Shown: positions 44,560 through 53,466 of the stretch, piece after piece
How the letters are laid out: every line of letters starts with the position of its first letter
Numbering within the stretch: the first letter of the stretch is position 1
Assembly: GCF_000757825.1 (NCBI RefSeq)
Contig: NZ_CP009451.1
Span: 2,852,001-2,916,000 of the forward strand
Direction: 5' to 3'
Origin: Cedecea neteri
GTDB taxonomy: Bacteria > Pseudomonadota > Gammaproteobacteria > Enterobacterales > Enterobacteriaceae
Length of the DNA stretch: 64,000 nt
Notes under the pieces: generated by a model
The model's input: the letters and a program-made list of their open reading frames with translations, nothing else
Database searches by the model: none
Told to the model about the DNA's origin: nothing
Translations under genes and position numbers: made by a program

Positions 44560-44931
44560 ATGAGTAAGCCTCCCATTTTTATTATCGCGATCGTTGTGGT
44601 GATAGCCGTTGCCGCTTCTTTCCGCTACCTGCAGCAGCGCCGCCAGAACATCGAAAACGACGCGGCACCGCTGAGCGTAAAAAAAGTGGTGGTGGCGACC
44701 AAACGTGAAAAACCGTCCAATGACAGGCGCTCGCGCCAGCGGGAAGTTACGCCGCCGGAGGACTCAATCCGCTATGAGATTTGGTTTGCGCCCCAGAGCG
44801 GCGGCATGGAGATGAAAATGCGGGTAGCAGCGGCGGAATACAATGCGGTAACGGTGGGAGATAAAGGCACGCTGAGCTATAAGGGGACGCGCTTTGTCAG
44901 CTTCGTCCCCGAAGAAACTCACTTGCCCTGA
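44560..44931 (+). CDS. yhhM: DUF2500 membrane protein YhhM
   Basis: A 123-residue protein close to E. coli YhhM (119). One N-terminal membrane helix (about residues 5-22) is followed by a soluble domain with K-R-E-K-P-x-N-D-R-R-S-R-Q and the C-terminal V-G-D-K-G-T-L-S-Y-K-G-T-R-F-V-S-F. The function is unknown. Its 3' end overlaps the convergent yhhL gene by 13 bases. Confidence 0.9.
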   Translation: MSKPPIFIIAIVVVIAVAASFRYLQQRRQNIENDAAPLSVKKVVVATKREKPSNDRRSRQREVTPPEDSIRYEIWFAPQSGGMEMKMRVAAAEYNAVTVGDKGTLSYKGTRFVSFVPEETHLP

Positions 44932-45194
44932 CGCAGCTTTTTCTGCCAGATAAGCAGTTCAAACACGCCGAAGACAAAGATCTTAATCTGCTCAAGACGG
45001 CCAAGCGCCGGGCCGTCTTTTGGCTGCGTGGCTTTCAGCAGGCTCAGCTGCAGGCCGTGCATAATCACCATAAAGATCAGCGCGACGTTAACAAAAATGT
45101 TTAGCGGGCGCGGATAAGGGTGAATCAGGTTAAAAATCAGAAAACCCCAGACGCAAAGCATCAGCAGGCGGCCAAAGTTAATCAGAATCGGCAT
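44919..45194 (-). CDS. yhhL: DUF1145 membrane protein YhhL
   Basis: A 91-residue protein, the usual size of YhhL, with two or three membrane segments (I-N-F-G-R-L-L-M-L-C-V-W-G-F-L and I-F-V-N-V-A-L-I-F-M-V-I-M-H-G). The function is unknown. Its ATG overlaps the rsmD stop by one base (TAATG), so translation is coupled to rsmD, as in E. coli. Confidence 0.9.
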   Translation of the reverse strand: MPILINFGRLLMLCVWGFLIFNLIHPYPRPLNIFVNVALIFMVIMHGLQLSLLKATQPKDGPALGRLEQIKIFVFGVFELLIWQKKLRQGK

Positions 45195-45781
45195 TATGCG
45201 GCTCCTTGAGCTTCACGAATAAACAGGCGGTAAGCCACCTGACCGGCGACTTTCTCACGGTGTAACGCCCAGCTTGCGGGCACCACCGGCAGACCATTTT
45301 CCACTTCACTTTCTACGTAAATTAGCGCCTCATCCGCCAGCCAGCCATTTTTCTCCAGCAGGCTAAGCGTTTCATCCAGCAGCCCTTTACGGAACGGCGG
45401 ATCGACAAACACCACGTTATGCGGCGTGCCAGGCTGGGCGAGAACGCTGAGCGTATTGGCGTTGAGCACCTTGCCGTGGCTGGCTTTCAGGGTCGCCAGG
45501 TTCTTTTGTAACTGCTGGGAAACCGCGCGATCCATCTCAATCAGCGTTGCGCTGGCGGCATAGCGAGAGAGCGCCTCCAGGCCGAGCGCACCGCTGCCGG
45601 CAAAACAGTCGAGACAATGCGCATCTACCATTGACGGAGCCAGCCAGTTAAACAGCGTTTCGCGTACGCGATCCGTTGTCGGACGCAGGCCGGGACTGTC
45701 GGGAACCGGAAGTTTTCGACCGCGCCATTGGCCGCCGATGATGCGAATCTGGCCGGAGCCAGCGGATTGGGGTTTCTTCAT
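45194..45781 (-). CDS. rsmD: 16S rRNA (guanine966-N2)-methyltransferase RsmD
   Basis: The start is taken at ATG 45781 (MKKPQSAGSGQIRIIGG), matching the E. coli protein; a GTG at 45790 is possible. It has 195 residues. It methylates N2 of G966 in 16S rRNA during 30S assembly. The SAM motif is D-C-F-A-G-S-G-A-L-G-L-E-A and the catalytic N-P-P-Y-type motif reads V-F-V-D-P-P-F. It is divergent from ftsY and coupled to yhhL. Confidence 0.95.
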   Translation of the reverse strand: MKKPQSAGSGQIRIIGGQWRGRKLPVPDSPGLRPTTDRVRETLFNWLAPSMVDAHCLDCFAGSGALGLEALSRYAASATLIEMDRAVSQQLQKNLATLKASHGKVLNANTLSVLAQPGTPHNVVFVDPPFRKGLLDETLSLLEKNGWLADEALIYVESEVENGLPVVPASWALHREKVAGQVAYRLFIREAQGAA

Positions 45782-45962
45782 TGCTCTCACTGCGATGCTA
45801 AATTTTGCGGCTATTCTAACGGTGCTCGCCCGGCCAGGAAACCTTAATCCGCCGGAGTGATGCCGCGCCGGGAAAGTGATAGACTAACGCACTATTTTTT
45901 ATGCCCGTGGCAAGCAGAATCGGGTCTGTGCCATGAGTTAACAGCGAGGAGTGTAGTCGCAA

Positions 45963-47591
45963 ATGGCGAAAGAGAAAAAACGTGGCTTTTTTTCCTGGCT
46001 GGGATTTGGCCAGAAAGAGCAGCAGCCGGAAGCAGAAACAGAACAAAAAGTAATAGAAGAACAACCGGTTACTGAACAGGCTTCCACACAGGATGAACCT
46101 CAACAGCCTCAGGCTGTTGAGCAGGATAAGCAGGATTTAGTTAGTGAGCACTCACTGGAGGAGTCCGAAAAGTTTGCCGAGCAGGTCGTGGAGGTTAACG
46201 AGCAGCTCGTAGAAGAAGCCGAAGAGAAGGCGCTTGTTGCCGAGCCGGAAATGATTCCTGAGCCGGAAGTGACCGTTGAGCCTGAGATTGTGGCCGAGCC
46301 AGAACCTGTGGCGGTTATTGAACCTGAGCCTGTTGTTGAACCTGAAGCCGTTGTCGAACCTGAGGTTATGGAACCTGCGGTTGTTGTCGAAGAGCCGGAA
46401 GCCATCGAACAACCGGTTGCCGCCGTTGAGCACGAAACGCTGCCGCTGCCGGAAGAGATTGTTGAAACCGCAGAGCAGCCGGACGAATGGCAGGCCGAGC
46501 AGGACGAGATCGTCAACGAAGAAGTGGCTGAAGCTGAGGCATTGTTTGCACACGAAGCTGCCGTTGAAGATGAAGCCGTTGCGCAAGAAGTCCTTGATGA
46601 CGAACCGCAAGAAGAGGCTGTCGAAGAAGCTGCTCCGATTGCCGCGCTGCAAGAGCAGGAAAAACCGACTAAAGAAGGCTTCTTTGCTCGCCTGAAGCGC
46701 AGCCTTGTCAAAACCAAACAAAATCTCGGTTCCGGATTTATCAGTCTGTTCCGCGGCAAAAAAATCGATGATGATCTGTTTGAAGAGCTGGAAGAGCAGC
46801 TGCTGATTGCCGACGTTGGGGTGGAAACCACGCGTAAAATCATCACCAACCTGACCGAAGGTGCAAGCCGCAAGCAGCTTCGCGACGCCGAAGCGCTGTA
46901 CGGTCTGCTGAAAGAAGAGATGAGCGAAATCCTCGCCAAAGTGGATGAGCCGCTGAATATTGAAGGCAAAACGCCGTTTGTTATCCTGATGGTTGGCGTG
47001 AACGGCGTGGGTAAAACCACCACCATCGGCAAACTGGCCCGTCAGTTTGAGCAGCAGGGTAAATCCGTGATGCTGGCGGCGGGCGATACCTTCCGTGCGG
47101 CGGCGGTTGAGCAGCTGCAGGTTTGGGGCCAGCGCAACAATATTCCTGTCGTGGCCCAGCACACCGGCGCGGACTCCGCCTCGGTTATCTTCGATGCTAT
47201 CCAGGCGGCGAAGGCGCGTAATATCGACGTGTTAATCGCCGATACCGCAGGGCGTTTGCAGAACAAATCGCACCTGATGGAAGAATTGAAGAAAATTGTC
47301 AGGGTTATGAAAAAGCTGGACGAGGATGCCCCGCATGAGGTTATGCTCACCCTCGACGCCAGCACCGGTCAGAATGCGATAAGCCAGGCTAAACTGTTCC
47401 ACGAAGCGGTGGGGCTGACGGGCATCACCCTGACCAAACTGGATGGTACCGCCAAGGGTGGCGTAATCTTCTCTGTGGCAGACCAGTTCGGCATTCCGAT
47501 TCGCTACATTGGCGTCGGCGAACAAATTTCTGATTTACGACCGTTTAATGCGGGCGACTTTATAGAGGCACTTTTTGCCCGAGAGGATTAA
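45963..47591 (+). CDS. ftsY: Signal recognition particle receptor FtsY
   Basis: A 542-residue GTPase that docks SRP-ribosome complexes at the inner membrane. The short basic start (M-A-K-E-K-K-R-G-F-F-S-W-L-G-F) is a membrane-binding helix. The acidic A domain (about 15-240) contains an unusually repetitive stretch of Glu-Pro-Val units (about residues 92-155), which makes the protein longer than E. coli FtsY (497). The NG domain has G-V-N-G-V-G-K-T-T-T (P-loop), D-T-F-R-A-A-A, D-T-A-G-R and T-K-L-D-G-T-A-K-G. It starts the ftsYEX operon and has 2 bases to ftsE. Confidence 0.97.
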   Translation: MAKEKKRGFFSWLGFGQKEQQPEAETEQKVIEEQPVTEQASTQDEPQQPQAVEQDKQDLVSEHSLEESEKFAEQVVEVNEQLVEEAEEKALVAEPEMIPEPEVTVEPEIVAEPEPVAVIEPEPVVEPEAVVEPEVMEPAVVVEEPEAIEQPVAAVEHETLPLPEEIVETAEQPDEWQAEQDEIVNEEVAEAEALFAHEAAVEDEAVAQEVLDDEPQEEAVEEAAPIAALQEQEKPTKEGFFARLKRSLVKTKQNLGSGFISLFRGKKIDDDLFEELEEQLLIADVGVETTRKIITNLTEGASRKQLRDAEALYGLLKEEMSEILAKVDEPLNIEGKTPFVILMVGVNGVGKTTTIGKLARQFEQQGKSVMLAAGDTFRAAAVEQLQVWGQRNNIPVVAQHTGADSASVIFDAIQAAKARNIDVLIADTAGRLQNKSHLMEELKKIVRVMKKLDEDAPHEVMLTLDASTGQNAISQAKLFHEAVGLTGITLTKLDGTAKGGVIFSVADQFGIPIRYIGVGEQISDLRPFNAGDFIEALFARED

Positions 47592-47593
47592 CA

Positions 47594-48262
47594 ATGATTC
47601 GCTTTGAACACGTCAGTAAAGCCTATCTCGGTGGGAGACAAGCGTTGCAGGGAATCACCTTCCATATGCAACCAGGCGAGATGGCCTTTCTGACCGGCCA
47701 TTCTGGCGCAGGGAAGAGTACTCTGCTCAAGCTTATCTGCGGTATCGAACGGCCAAGCGCCGGGAAGATTTTTTTCAGCGGCCACGATATCAGCCGCCTG
47801 AAAAGCCGTGAAGTGCCGTTCCTGCGTCGCCAGATTGGCATGATCTTTCAGGATCACCATCTGCTGATGGACAGAACCGTGTACGACAACGTGGCCATCC
47901 CGCTGATCATCGCGGGCGCCAGCGGCGAAGATATTCGTCGCCGCGTGTCTGCGGCACTGGATAAGGTCGGGCTGCTGGACAAAGCGAAGAACTTTCCTAT
48001 CCAACTCTCCGGCGGTGAACAGCAGCGCGTCGGCATCGCTCGTGCCGTAGTGAACAAACCTGCGGTACTGCTGGCGGATGAACCGACCGGTAACCTTGAT
48101 GATGCGCTGTCGGAAGGCATTCTGCGCCTGTTTGAAGAATTTAACCGCGTGGGCGTGACTGTTCTGATGGCTACCCACGATATGGGGCTTATCTCGCGTC
48201 GCAATTACCGTATGTTGACGCTCAGCGACGGCCATTTGCATGGAGGCCTGGCAGGTGAATAA
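47594..48262 (+). CDS. ftsE: Cell division ABC-type ATPase FtsE
   Basis: A 222-residue ABC ATPase, the E. coli length. Walker A is G-H-S-G-A-G-K-S-T, the signature is L-S-G-G-E-Q-Q-R-V, Walker B is V-L-L-A-D-E-P-T-G, and the switch histidine is in M-A-T-H-D. With FtsX it controls periplasmic amidase activation through EnvC at the septum. It overlaps ftsX by 8 bases. Confidence 0.97.
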   Translation: MIRFEHVSKAYLGGRQALQGITFHMQPGEMAFLTGHSGAGKSTLLKLICGIERPSAGKIFFSGHDISRLKSREVPFLRRQIGMIFQDHHLLMDRTVYDNVAIPLIIAGASGEDIRRRVSAALDKVGLLDKAKNFPIQLSGGEQQRVGIARAVVNKPAVLLADEPTGNLDDALSEGILRLFEEFNRVGVTVLMATHDMGLISRRNYRMLTLSDGHLHGGLAGE

Positions 48263-49310
48263 ACACAGTGCGCTCAACCATATCAAGCGCTTCAGCAACA
48301 AGCTGGACAAGATTAACCAACTGAATAAGTTAGGCGCTCTTGGCCGCTCGGTGAAAAAGCGTGGCAAAGGGCCGCAGTCCAAAAGCAAATCCCTGAAGGG
48401 CGGCGTGAACGAGCAGTTCCGCTATGCCTGGGAAGGGGCGCTGCAGGACCTGAAGAGCAAGCCGCTGGCGACTTTCCTGACGGTGATGGTGATTGCTATT
48501 TCCCTGACGCTGCCGAGCGTCTGCTATATGGTCTACAAAAACGTGAACCAGGCGGCCACCCAGTATTATCCGTCGCCGCAAATCACCGTTTACCTCGATA
48601 AGGCGCTGGACGACAACGCCGCGCAGCAGGTGGTGGGCGCTATCCAGGCGGAAGAGGGCGTTGATAAAGTTAACTACCTTTCCCGCGAGGAAGCGCTGGG
48701 CGAGTTCCGTAACTGGTCGGGCTTTGGCGGCGCGCTGGATATGCTGGAAGAGAACCCGCTGCCGGCGGTTGCGGTGGTTAACCCTAAACTCGATTTCCAG
48801 AGCACGGATCACCTGAATACGCTGCGTGACCGCGTGGCGAAGATTCATGGCGTCGATGAAGTACGCATGGACGACAGCTGGTTTGCCCGTCTCGCGGCGC
48901 TGACCGGCCTGGTTGGGCGCGTGGCGGTGATGATCGGCATCCTGATGGTGGCGGCGGTGTTCCTGGTGATTGGTAACTCGGTGCGCCTGAGCATTTTTGC
49001 CCGCCGCGATACCATTAACGTACAGAAGCTTATCGGTGCTACCGACGGATTTATCCTGCGCCCGTTCCTTTATGGCGGGGCGTTAATCGGGTTCAGCGGT
49101 GCGTTCCTGTCGCTGATCCTGTCTGAGATCCTGGTGATGCGTCTGTCGTCGGCGGTGACGGACGTGGCGCAGGTCTTCGGCACGAAGTTCGATATCAGCG
49201 GCCTTGGCTTTGACGAGTGCCTCCTGTTGCTGCTGGTCTCTTCGATGATCGGCTGGCTGGCAGCCTGGCTTGCCACTGTTCAACATTTACGCCGCTTTAC
49301 GCCGGAGTAA
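48255..49310 (+). CDS. ftsX: Cell division membrane protein FtsX
   Basis: The start is a GTG at 48255 (M-N-K-H-S-A-L-N-H) with GGAGG 8 bases before it; the longer frame has no support. It has 351 residues with four membrane segments (about residues 75-97 and three in 220-345) and a large periplasmic loop that binds EnvC ([11 protein letters not shown] onward). The basic, low-complexity cytoplasmic N-terminus differs in sequence from E. coli, while the rest is very close. It is the last gene of ftsYEX; an 8-bp hairpin at 49331-49360 may end the transcript. Confidence 0.96.
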   Translation: MNKHSALNHIKRFSNKLDKINQLNKLGALGRSVKKRGKGPQSKSKSLKGGVNEQFRYAWEGALQDLKSKPLATFLTVMVIAISLTLPSVCYMVYKNVNQAATQYYPSPQITVYLDKALDDNAAQQVVGAIQAEEGVDKVNYLSREEALGEFRNWSGFGGALDMLEENPLPAVAVVNPKLDFQSTDHLNTLRDRVAKIHGVDEVRMDDSWFARLAALTGLVGRVAVMIGILMVAAVFLVIGNSVRLSIFARRDTINVQKLIGATDGFILRPFLYGGALIGFSGAFLSLILSEILVMRLSSAVTDVAQVFGTKFDISGLGFDECLLLLLVSSMIGWLAAWLATVQHLRRFTPE

Positions 49311-49441
49311 AAAGTTTTTGATATACTCATTCCCTGCTACGATAACGTCGTCAGCAGGGAGTGCGTTTTACACCGCTGTGCCCCCTGCCATGCTGCAACA
49401 ACCGTCACACTTTGTGTGTAATCTATTCACAGCTTTACATT

Positions 49442-49468
49442 GAACTTGTGGATAACATCACTGTCTGA
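49442..49468 (+). promoter_or_regulatory. Sigma-E promoter (P3-like) and DnaA box of rpoH
   Basis: GAACTT (49442-49447), 16 bases, TCTGA (49464-49468) match the sigma-E consensus and correspond to the known E. coli rpoH P3 promoter. The spacer overlaps TTGTGGATAA (49446-49455), a DnaA box; DnaA represses rpoH P3/P4 in E. coli. The 258-base gap 49311-49568 should also hold sigma-70 promoters, which were not fixed by eye. Confidence 0.8.
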
Positions 49469-49568
49469 GAGTACAGTGAATGCTACGGTTTGGCCCCTGA
49501 CGTGTTGTCGGTGTGCCATAAGTCAGTAAAATGGCAACCTGTACGTAAGTCTCTAAGAGAGGGTTTGA

Positions 49569-50423
49569 ATGACCAAAGAAATGCAAAATTTAGCTTTAGC
49601 CCCTGTTGGTAACCTGGAGTCGTATATCCGGGCTGCGAACGCCTGGCCGATGTTAACGGCTGAGGAAGAGAAGGAGCTGGCTGAAAAGCTGCATTACCAG
49701 GGCAGTCTGGAAGCAGCGAAAAAGCTGATCCTGTCTCACCTGCGCTTTGTTGTTCATGTTGCGCGTAACTATTCCGGTTACGGCCTGCCGCAGGCAGACC
49801 TTATCCAGGAAGGCAACATTGGCCTGATGAAAGCAGTACGCCGTTTTAACCCGGAAGTGGGTGTTCGCCTGGTCTCCTTTGCGGTGCACTGGATCAAGGC
49901 AGAAATTCATGAATACGTGCTGCGTAACTGGCGTATTGTGAAAGTCGCAACGACCAAAGCACAGCGTAAGCTGTTCTTTAACCTGCGTAAAACCAAGCAG
50001 CGTCTGGGCTGGTTTAACCAGGATGAAGTCGAAATGGTCGCCAACGAGCTTGGCGTGTCCAGCAAAGACGTGCTTGAGATGGAATCACGCATGGCGGCGC
50101 AGGATATGACCTTTGACATGTCTAACGACGACGATTCCGACGGTCAGCCAATGGCGCCGGTGCTGTTCCTGCAGGATAAATCCTCTAACTTTGCCGAAGG
50201 CATTGAGGACGACAACTGGGAATCTCACGCCGCCGACAAGCTGAGCGATGCGATGCAGGGCCTGGACGAGCGCAGCCAGCAGATTATCCGCGCGCGCTGG
50301 TTGGATGAAGACAACAAGAGCACGCTGCAGGAACTTGCTGACCGCTATGGCGTTTCCGCCGAGCGCGTTCGTCAGCTTGAAAAGAACGCGATGAAAAAAC
50401 TGCGCGCCGCTATCGAAGCTTAA
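49569..50423 (+). CDS. rpoH: Heat-shock sigma factor sigma-32
   Basis: A 284-residue sigma factor, the E. coli length. Region 2 has [13 protein letters not shown] and [16 protein letters not shown]. The RpoH box is Q-R-K-L-F-F-N-L-R. Region 4 ends in [17 protein letters not shown]. It directs transcription of chaperone and protease genes after heat or misfolded-protein stress, and should act on the promoter found before prlC. In E. coli translation is controlled by an RNA thermometer in the first 200 coding bases; the start region here is closely similar. It ends at a strong terminator. Confidence 0.98.
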   Translation: MTKEMQNLALAPVGNLESYIRAANAWPMLTAEEEKELAEKLHYQGSLEAAKKLILSHLRFVVHVARNYSGYGLPQADLIQEGNIGLMKAVRRFNPEVGVRLVSFAVHWIKAEIHEYVLRNWRIVKVATTKAQRKLFFNLRKTKQRLGWFNQDEVEMVANELGVSSKDVLEMESRMAAQDMTFDMSNDDDSDGQPMAPVLFLQDKSSNFAEGIEDDNWESHAADKLSDAMQGLDERSQQIIRARWLDEDNKSTLQELADRYGVSAERVRQLEKNAMKKLRAAIEA

Positions 50424-50448
50424 CGCCGATACCGTACCGCGCACCGAT

Positions 50449-50481
50449 AACGCCCCACTTTATGCTGGGGCGTTTTGCTTT
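50449..50481 (+). terminator. Rho-independent terminator of rpoH
   Basis: AACGCCCCA (50449-50457) pairs with TGGGGCGTT (50466-50474), followed by TTGCTTTTT. The stem overlaps the last codons and stop of the converging MocR-type gene, whose C-terminal N-A-P-A is encoded by the right arm. Confidence 0.88.
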
Positions 50482-51950
50482 TTAGCTTCCGGCATACATT
50501 CCAGCAGCACGGCAAACGCCGCCTCCATTTCGCTCTCCGGCAGGCTGGCAAACCCCATCAATAACCCCTTCTTGCGCTGCCCGGTCAGGTAGTAACGCGA
50601 CAGCGGCCGCACCAGAATATTGCGGGCGTTGGCACGTTGCGCAATCGCCACATCATCGGCCTCATCCGGCAGGTTCAAAATCAGATGCAGCCCGGCGTTG
50701 TCGCTGAAATCGGACAGCGCCTGAGGCCCGCAGTGGCGGGAGATAAGCTCGGTCAGGAAGGCGCGGCGACGGCCGTACAGCAGGCGCATACGGCGAATAT
50801 GGGCCGAATAGTGCCCGGCAGTAATAAATTCCGCCAGCGCCTGCTGGATAAGCGAGTGGCCGCCGCGATACAGCTCCGCATGCGCTGTTTTCAGGTCATT
50901 TATCAGCGGGCGCGGCAGCACCACGTAGCCGAGCCTGAGCCCTGGATAAAGCGTTTTGCTGAAGGTACCGATGTAAACCACCGGCGCCTCGGCGACCAGC
51001 CCCTGCAGAGCGGGGATCGGCTGGCCTGAGAAGCGAAACTCGCTGTCGTAATCATCTTCAATAATCCAGCTTCCGTGCTGGCGGGCAAGGGCCAGCAGGC
51101 GCTGACGACGCTCCAGACTCATCACCGCGCCCAGCGGGTACTGATGAGACGGCGTGACGAAGATTAAGCGCGGCGCTTCTGTTACCGTCTCCGGCGGGCA
51201 AAGGCCGTTCGCGTCGACGGTGAGCGGTGTGATCCGCACGTCATTCATCGTCAGCACGTGACGAATTCCCCAGTAAGAAGGCTCTTCGATCCACGCCAGA
51301 TCGCCCCTGTCGCACAGCATCCGGGTGACCAGATCGATAGCCTGGTGGATCCCTTCGGTGATAAGAATTTGGTCGACCTGGCAGTTTACGCCGCGTGAAA
51401 CCCGCAGGTAGTCGACAAGGGCATGCTGCAGCTCAGGCGTACCGCCGTTGCAGCTATAGCTCAGGCGTTCGGGTTTAGGACGGCGGCTGATGCGCGCCTG
51501 AATCTTGCTGAATAGCGGATGAGGGAAAGCGTTAACGTCCGGGACGCCCGGAATAAACGCTCCCCACTGGCGCGGGCTGGCGCTGACCTGGGACAAAAGA
51601 TGCAGGCCGCGGCGGGAAATTGAAACCTCCGGGGCAGGGGGCGCGCCGCTTTCGCCAACGTTCCCTGCGGAGGTGAAGCGATCCGGCAGCGTTTTTTCAA
51701 CAAATGTTCCGCTGCCCTGGCGGGAGGAAACGTACCCCTCAGTCATAAGCTGCTCGTAAACTGTTAATACAGTGTTACGAGAAATACTGAGTTCGCTGGC
51801 CAGATCGCGGGAGGCGGGCAGGCGGCCATGGGGCGGCAATGAACCATCCAGAATTGAGCGGCGTAGCGCATTGTAAAGGCGCTTATGCAGCAGATTGTCG
51901 GTCTCTTCCTGCAGCCGGACAAGAATCAAATCACCCACTAAATCTCGCAA
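50460..51950 (-). CDS. GabR-like MocR regulator
   Basis: A 496-residue fusion. Residues of about 15-85 are a GntR winged helix (G-R-L-P-A-S-R-D-L-A-S-E-L-S-I-S-R-N-T-V). Residues of about 120-490 are an aminotransferase-like domain with I-I-E-D-D-Y-D-S-E-F and the PLP lysine in I-G-T-F-S-K-T-L-Y-P-G-L-R-L-G-Y. It is divergent from a 4-aminobutyrate transaminase gene and a permease gene, the same layout as gabR-gabT in Bacillus, so it probably activates them in response to GABA plus pyridoxal phosphate. The ligand is inferred from context. Its stop lies inside the rpoH terminator. Confidence 0.87.
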   Translation of the reverse strand: MRDLVGDLILVRLQEETDNLLHKRLYNALRRSILDGSLPPHGRLPASRDLASELSISRNTVLTVYEQLMTEGYVSSRQGSGTFVEKTLPDRFTSAGNVGESGAPPAPEVSISRRGLHLLSQVSASPRQWGAFIPGVPDVNAFPHPLFSKIQARISRRPKPERLSYSCNGGTPELQHALVDYLRVSRGVNCQVDQILITEGIHQAIDLVTRMLCDRGDLAWIEEPSYWGIRHVLTMNDVRITPLTVDANGLCPPETVTEAPRLIFVTPSHQYPLGAVMSLERRQRLLALARQHGSWIIEDDYDSEFRFSGQPIPALQGLVAEAPVVYIGTFSKTLYPGLRLGYVVLPRPLINDLKTAHAELYRGGHSLIQQALAEFITAGHYSAHIRRMRLLYGRRRAFLTELISRHCGPQALSDFSDNAGLHLILNLPDEADDVAIAQRANARNILVRPLSRYYLTGQRKKGLLMGFASLPESEMEAAFAVLLECMPEAKKQNAPA

Positions 51951-51971
51951 TTGGATCCCTCAGATAATCTG

Positions 51972-51998
51972 AATTGGTACTCGATTATAGGGCCAATA
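51972..51998. promoter_or_regulatory. Possible operator between the GabR-like gene and the transaminase gene
   Basis: Within the 118-base divergent gap, AATTGG (51972-51977) faces CCAATA (51993-51998), an inverted ATTGG-type pair with a T-rich centre. MocR proteins often bind such ATTGG-like repeats. A search of the gap for direct repeats would be more telling; support by eye is limited. Confidence 0.35.
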
Positions 51999-52068
51999 CC
52001 TGTGTAAATAAACGACATTGTTTCTGATTTGTTGCGATAAAGTGACTGACATAACAGGAGAGACCAAG

Positions 52069-53334
52069 GTGAAAAGTGCAGAGCTGAATCAGCGTCGTTT
52101 ACAGGCCACGCCGCGCGGCGTGGGCGTGATGTGTAGCTACTTTGCAGAGAAGGCTGAGAACGCCACCCTGTGGGATGTGGAAGGCAATGAAGTTATTGAT
52201 TTTGCCGCCGGGATTGCGGTGCTGAACACCGGTCATCGTCATCCGAAAGTGATTGCCGCCGTGGAGAAACAGCTACAGGCCTTTACCCACACGGCTTACC
52301 AGATTGTCCCTTATGAAAGCTATGTATCGCTGGCCGAGCGCATTAACGATCTGGCACCTATCGACGGCCCGGCGAAAACCGCGTTCTTCACCACCGGTGC
52401 AGAAGCCGTTGAGAATGCTGTAAAAATTGCTCGTGCCTACACCAAACGTCCCGGCCTGATTACCTTTGGCGGCGGCTTCCATGGCCGTACCTTTATGACC
52501 ATGGCGCTGACCGGCAAAGTGGCGCCTTACAAAATCGGTTTCGGCCCATTCCCAGGCTCCGTTTACCACGCGGTTTACCCCAATGCCGCGCACGGCGTAA
52601 CGACTGAGGATGCGCTGAAAAGTCTCGACCGTATCTTTAAAGCGGATATCGCCGCCGATCAGGTTGCGGCCATTGTGCTGGAGCCGATTCAGGGCGAAGG
52701 CGGCTTCAACGTTGCCCCACCTGAATTTATGCAGGCGCTGCGCAAGCTGTGCGATACCCACGGCATTCTGCTGATTGCCGATGAAGTACAGACCGGCTTC
52801 GCGCGCACCGGCAAGCTGTTCGCCATGGATTATTACGACGTTAAGGCCGACCTGATGACGATGGCGAAAAGCCTGGCCGGTGGTTTCCCGCTGTCCGGCG
52901 TTGTGGGTCGCGCTGAAGTGATGGATGCACCTGCGCCTGGTGGCCTGGGCGGCACTTATGCAGGTAACCCGCTGGCGGTTGCTGCGGCTCATGCTGTGCT
53001 GGACGTGATTAAAGAAGAGCAGCTGTGCAAGCGTGCAAACCAGCTTGGCGAACACCTGAAAGAGGTGCTGAACCAGGCTCGCCAAGGCTGCCCGGCCATT
53101 GTTGACGTACGCGGGCAAGGCTCGATGGTGGCGGTGGAGTTTAACGATCCGCAGACCGGGAAACCTTCGCCGGAATTTACCCGCGAAGTTCAGCTGAAGG
53201 CTCAGGAACAAGGGCTGCTGCTGCTGAGCTGCGGCGTCTACGGTAACGTTATCCGCTTCCTTTATCCTCTGACCATTCCTGATGCTCAGTTCACCAAAGC
53301 GCTGGCCATTCTGTCCCAGGTGCTGAAGGGCTAA
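52069..53334 (+). CDS. 4-aminobutyrate transaminase (PuuE/GabT family)
   Basis: The start is the GTG at 52069 (M-K-S-A-E-L-N-Q-R-R-L) with AGGAG 9 bases upstream, giving 421 residues, exactly the length of E. coli PuuE, to which it reads closer than to GabT. It moves the amino group of GABA to 2-oxoglutarate, giving succinate semialdehyde and glutamate. The PLP lysine is Lys267 in M-A-K-S-L-A-G-G-F, and I-A-D-E-V-Q-T-G-F-A-R-T-G and G-G-T-Y-A-G-N-P-L are typical. It stands apart from puu or gab genes and is linked to a permease and a GabR-like regulator. No succinate-semialdehyde dehydrogenase gene is nearby. Confidence 0.92.
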   Translation: MKSAELNQRRLQATPRGVGVMCSYFAEKAENATLWDVEGNEVIDFAAGIAVLNTGHRHPKVIAAVEKQLQAFTHTAYQIVPYESYVSLAERINDLAPIDGPAKTAFFTTGAEAVENAVKIARAYTKRPGLITFGGGFHGRTFMTMALTGKVAPYKIGFGPFPGSVYHAVYPNAAHGVTTEDALKSLDRIFKADIAADQVAAIVLEPIQGEGGFNVAPPEFMQALRKLCDTHGILLIADEVQTGFARTGKLFAMDYYDVKADLMTMAKSLAGGFPLSGVVGRAEVMDAPAPGGLGGTYAGNPLAVAAAHAVLDVIKEEQLCKRANQLGEHLKEVLNQARQGCPAIVDVRGQGSMVAVEFNDPQTGKPSPEFTREVQLKAQEQGLLLLSCGVYGNVIRFLYPLTIPDAQFTKALAILSQVLKG

Positions 53335-53466
53335 AGCCCCGTACTGTGCGGCGGCAGGGAAGCCCGTCATAACACAAGGTTTTGTTGCCCAGCGTGAAGT
53401 GGTTTATCACCCTGATATCCCCTGTTTTCCGGCGGGCGTTACCGCCGGAGTAATACGGAAAATATT

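Noticed and set aside
46109..47162. Ser/Thr-rich and Phe-rich frames opposite ftsY
   Set aside because: They mirror the repetitive Glu-Pro-Val stretch of FtsY and look like low-complexity surface proteins only because of that.
52273..53370. 365-codon frame opposite the GABA transaminase gene
   Set aside because: Antisense shadow; the transaminase has intact motifs and full length on the plus strand.
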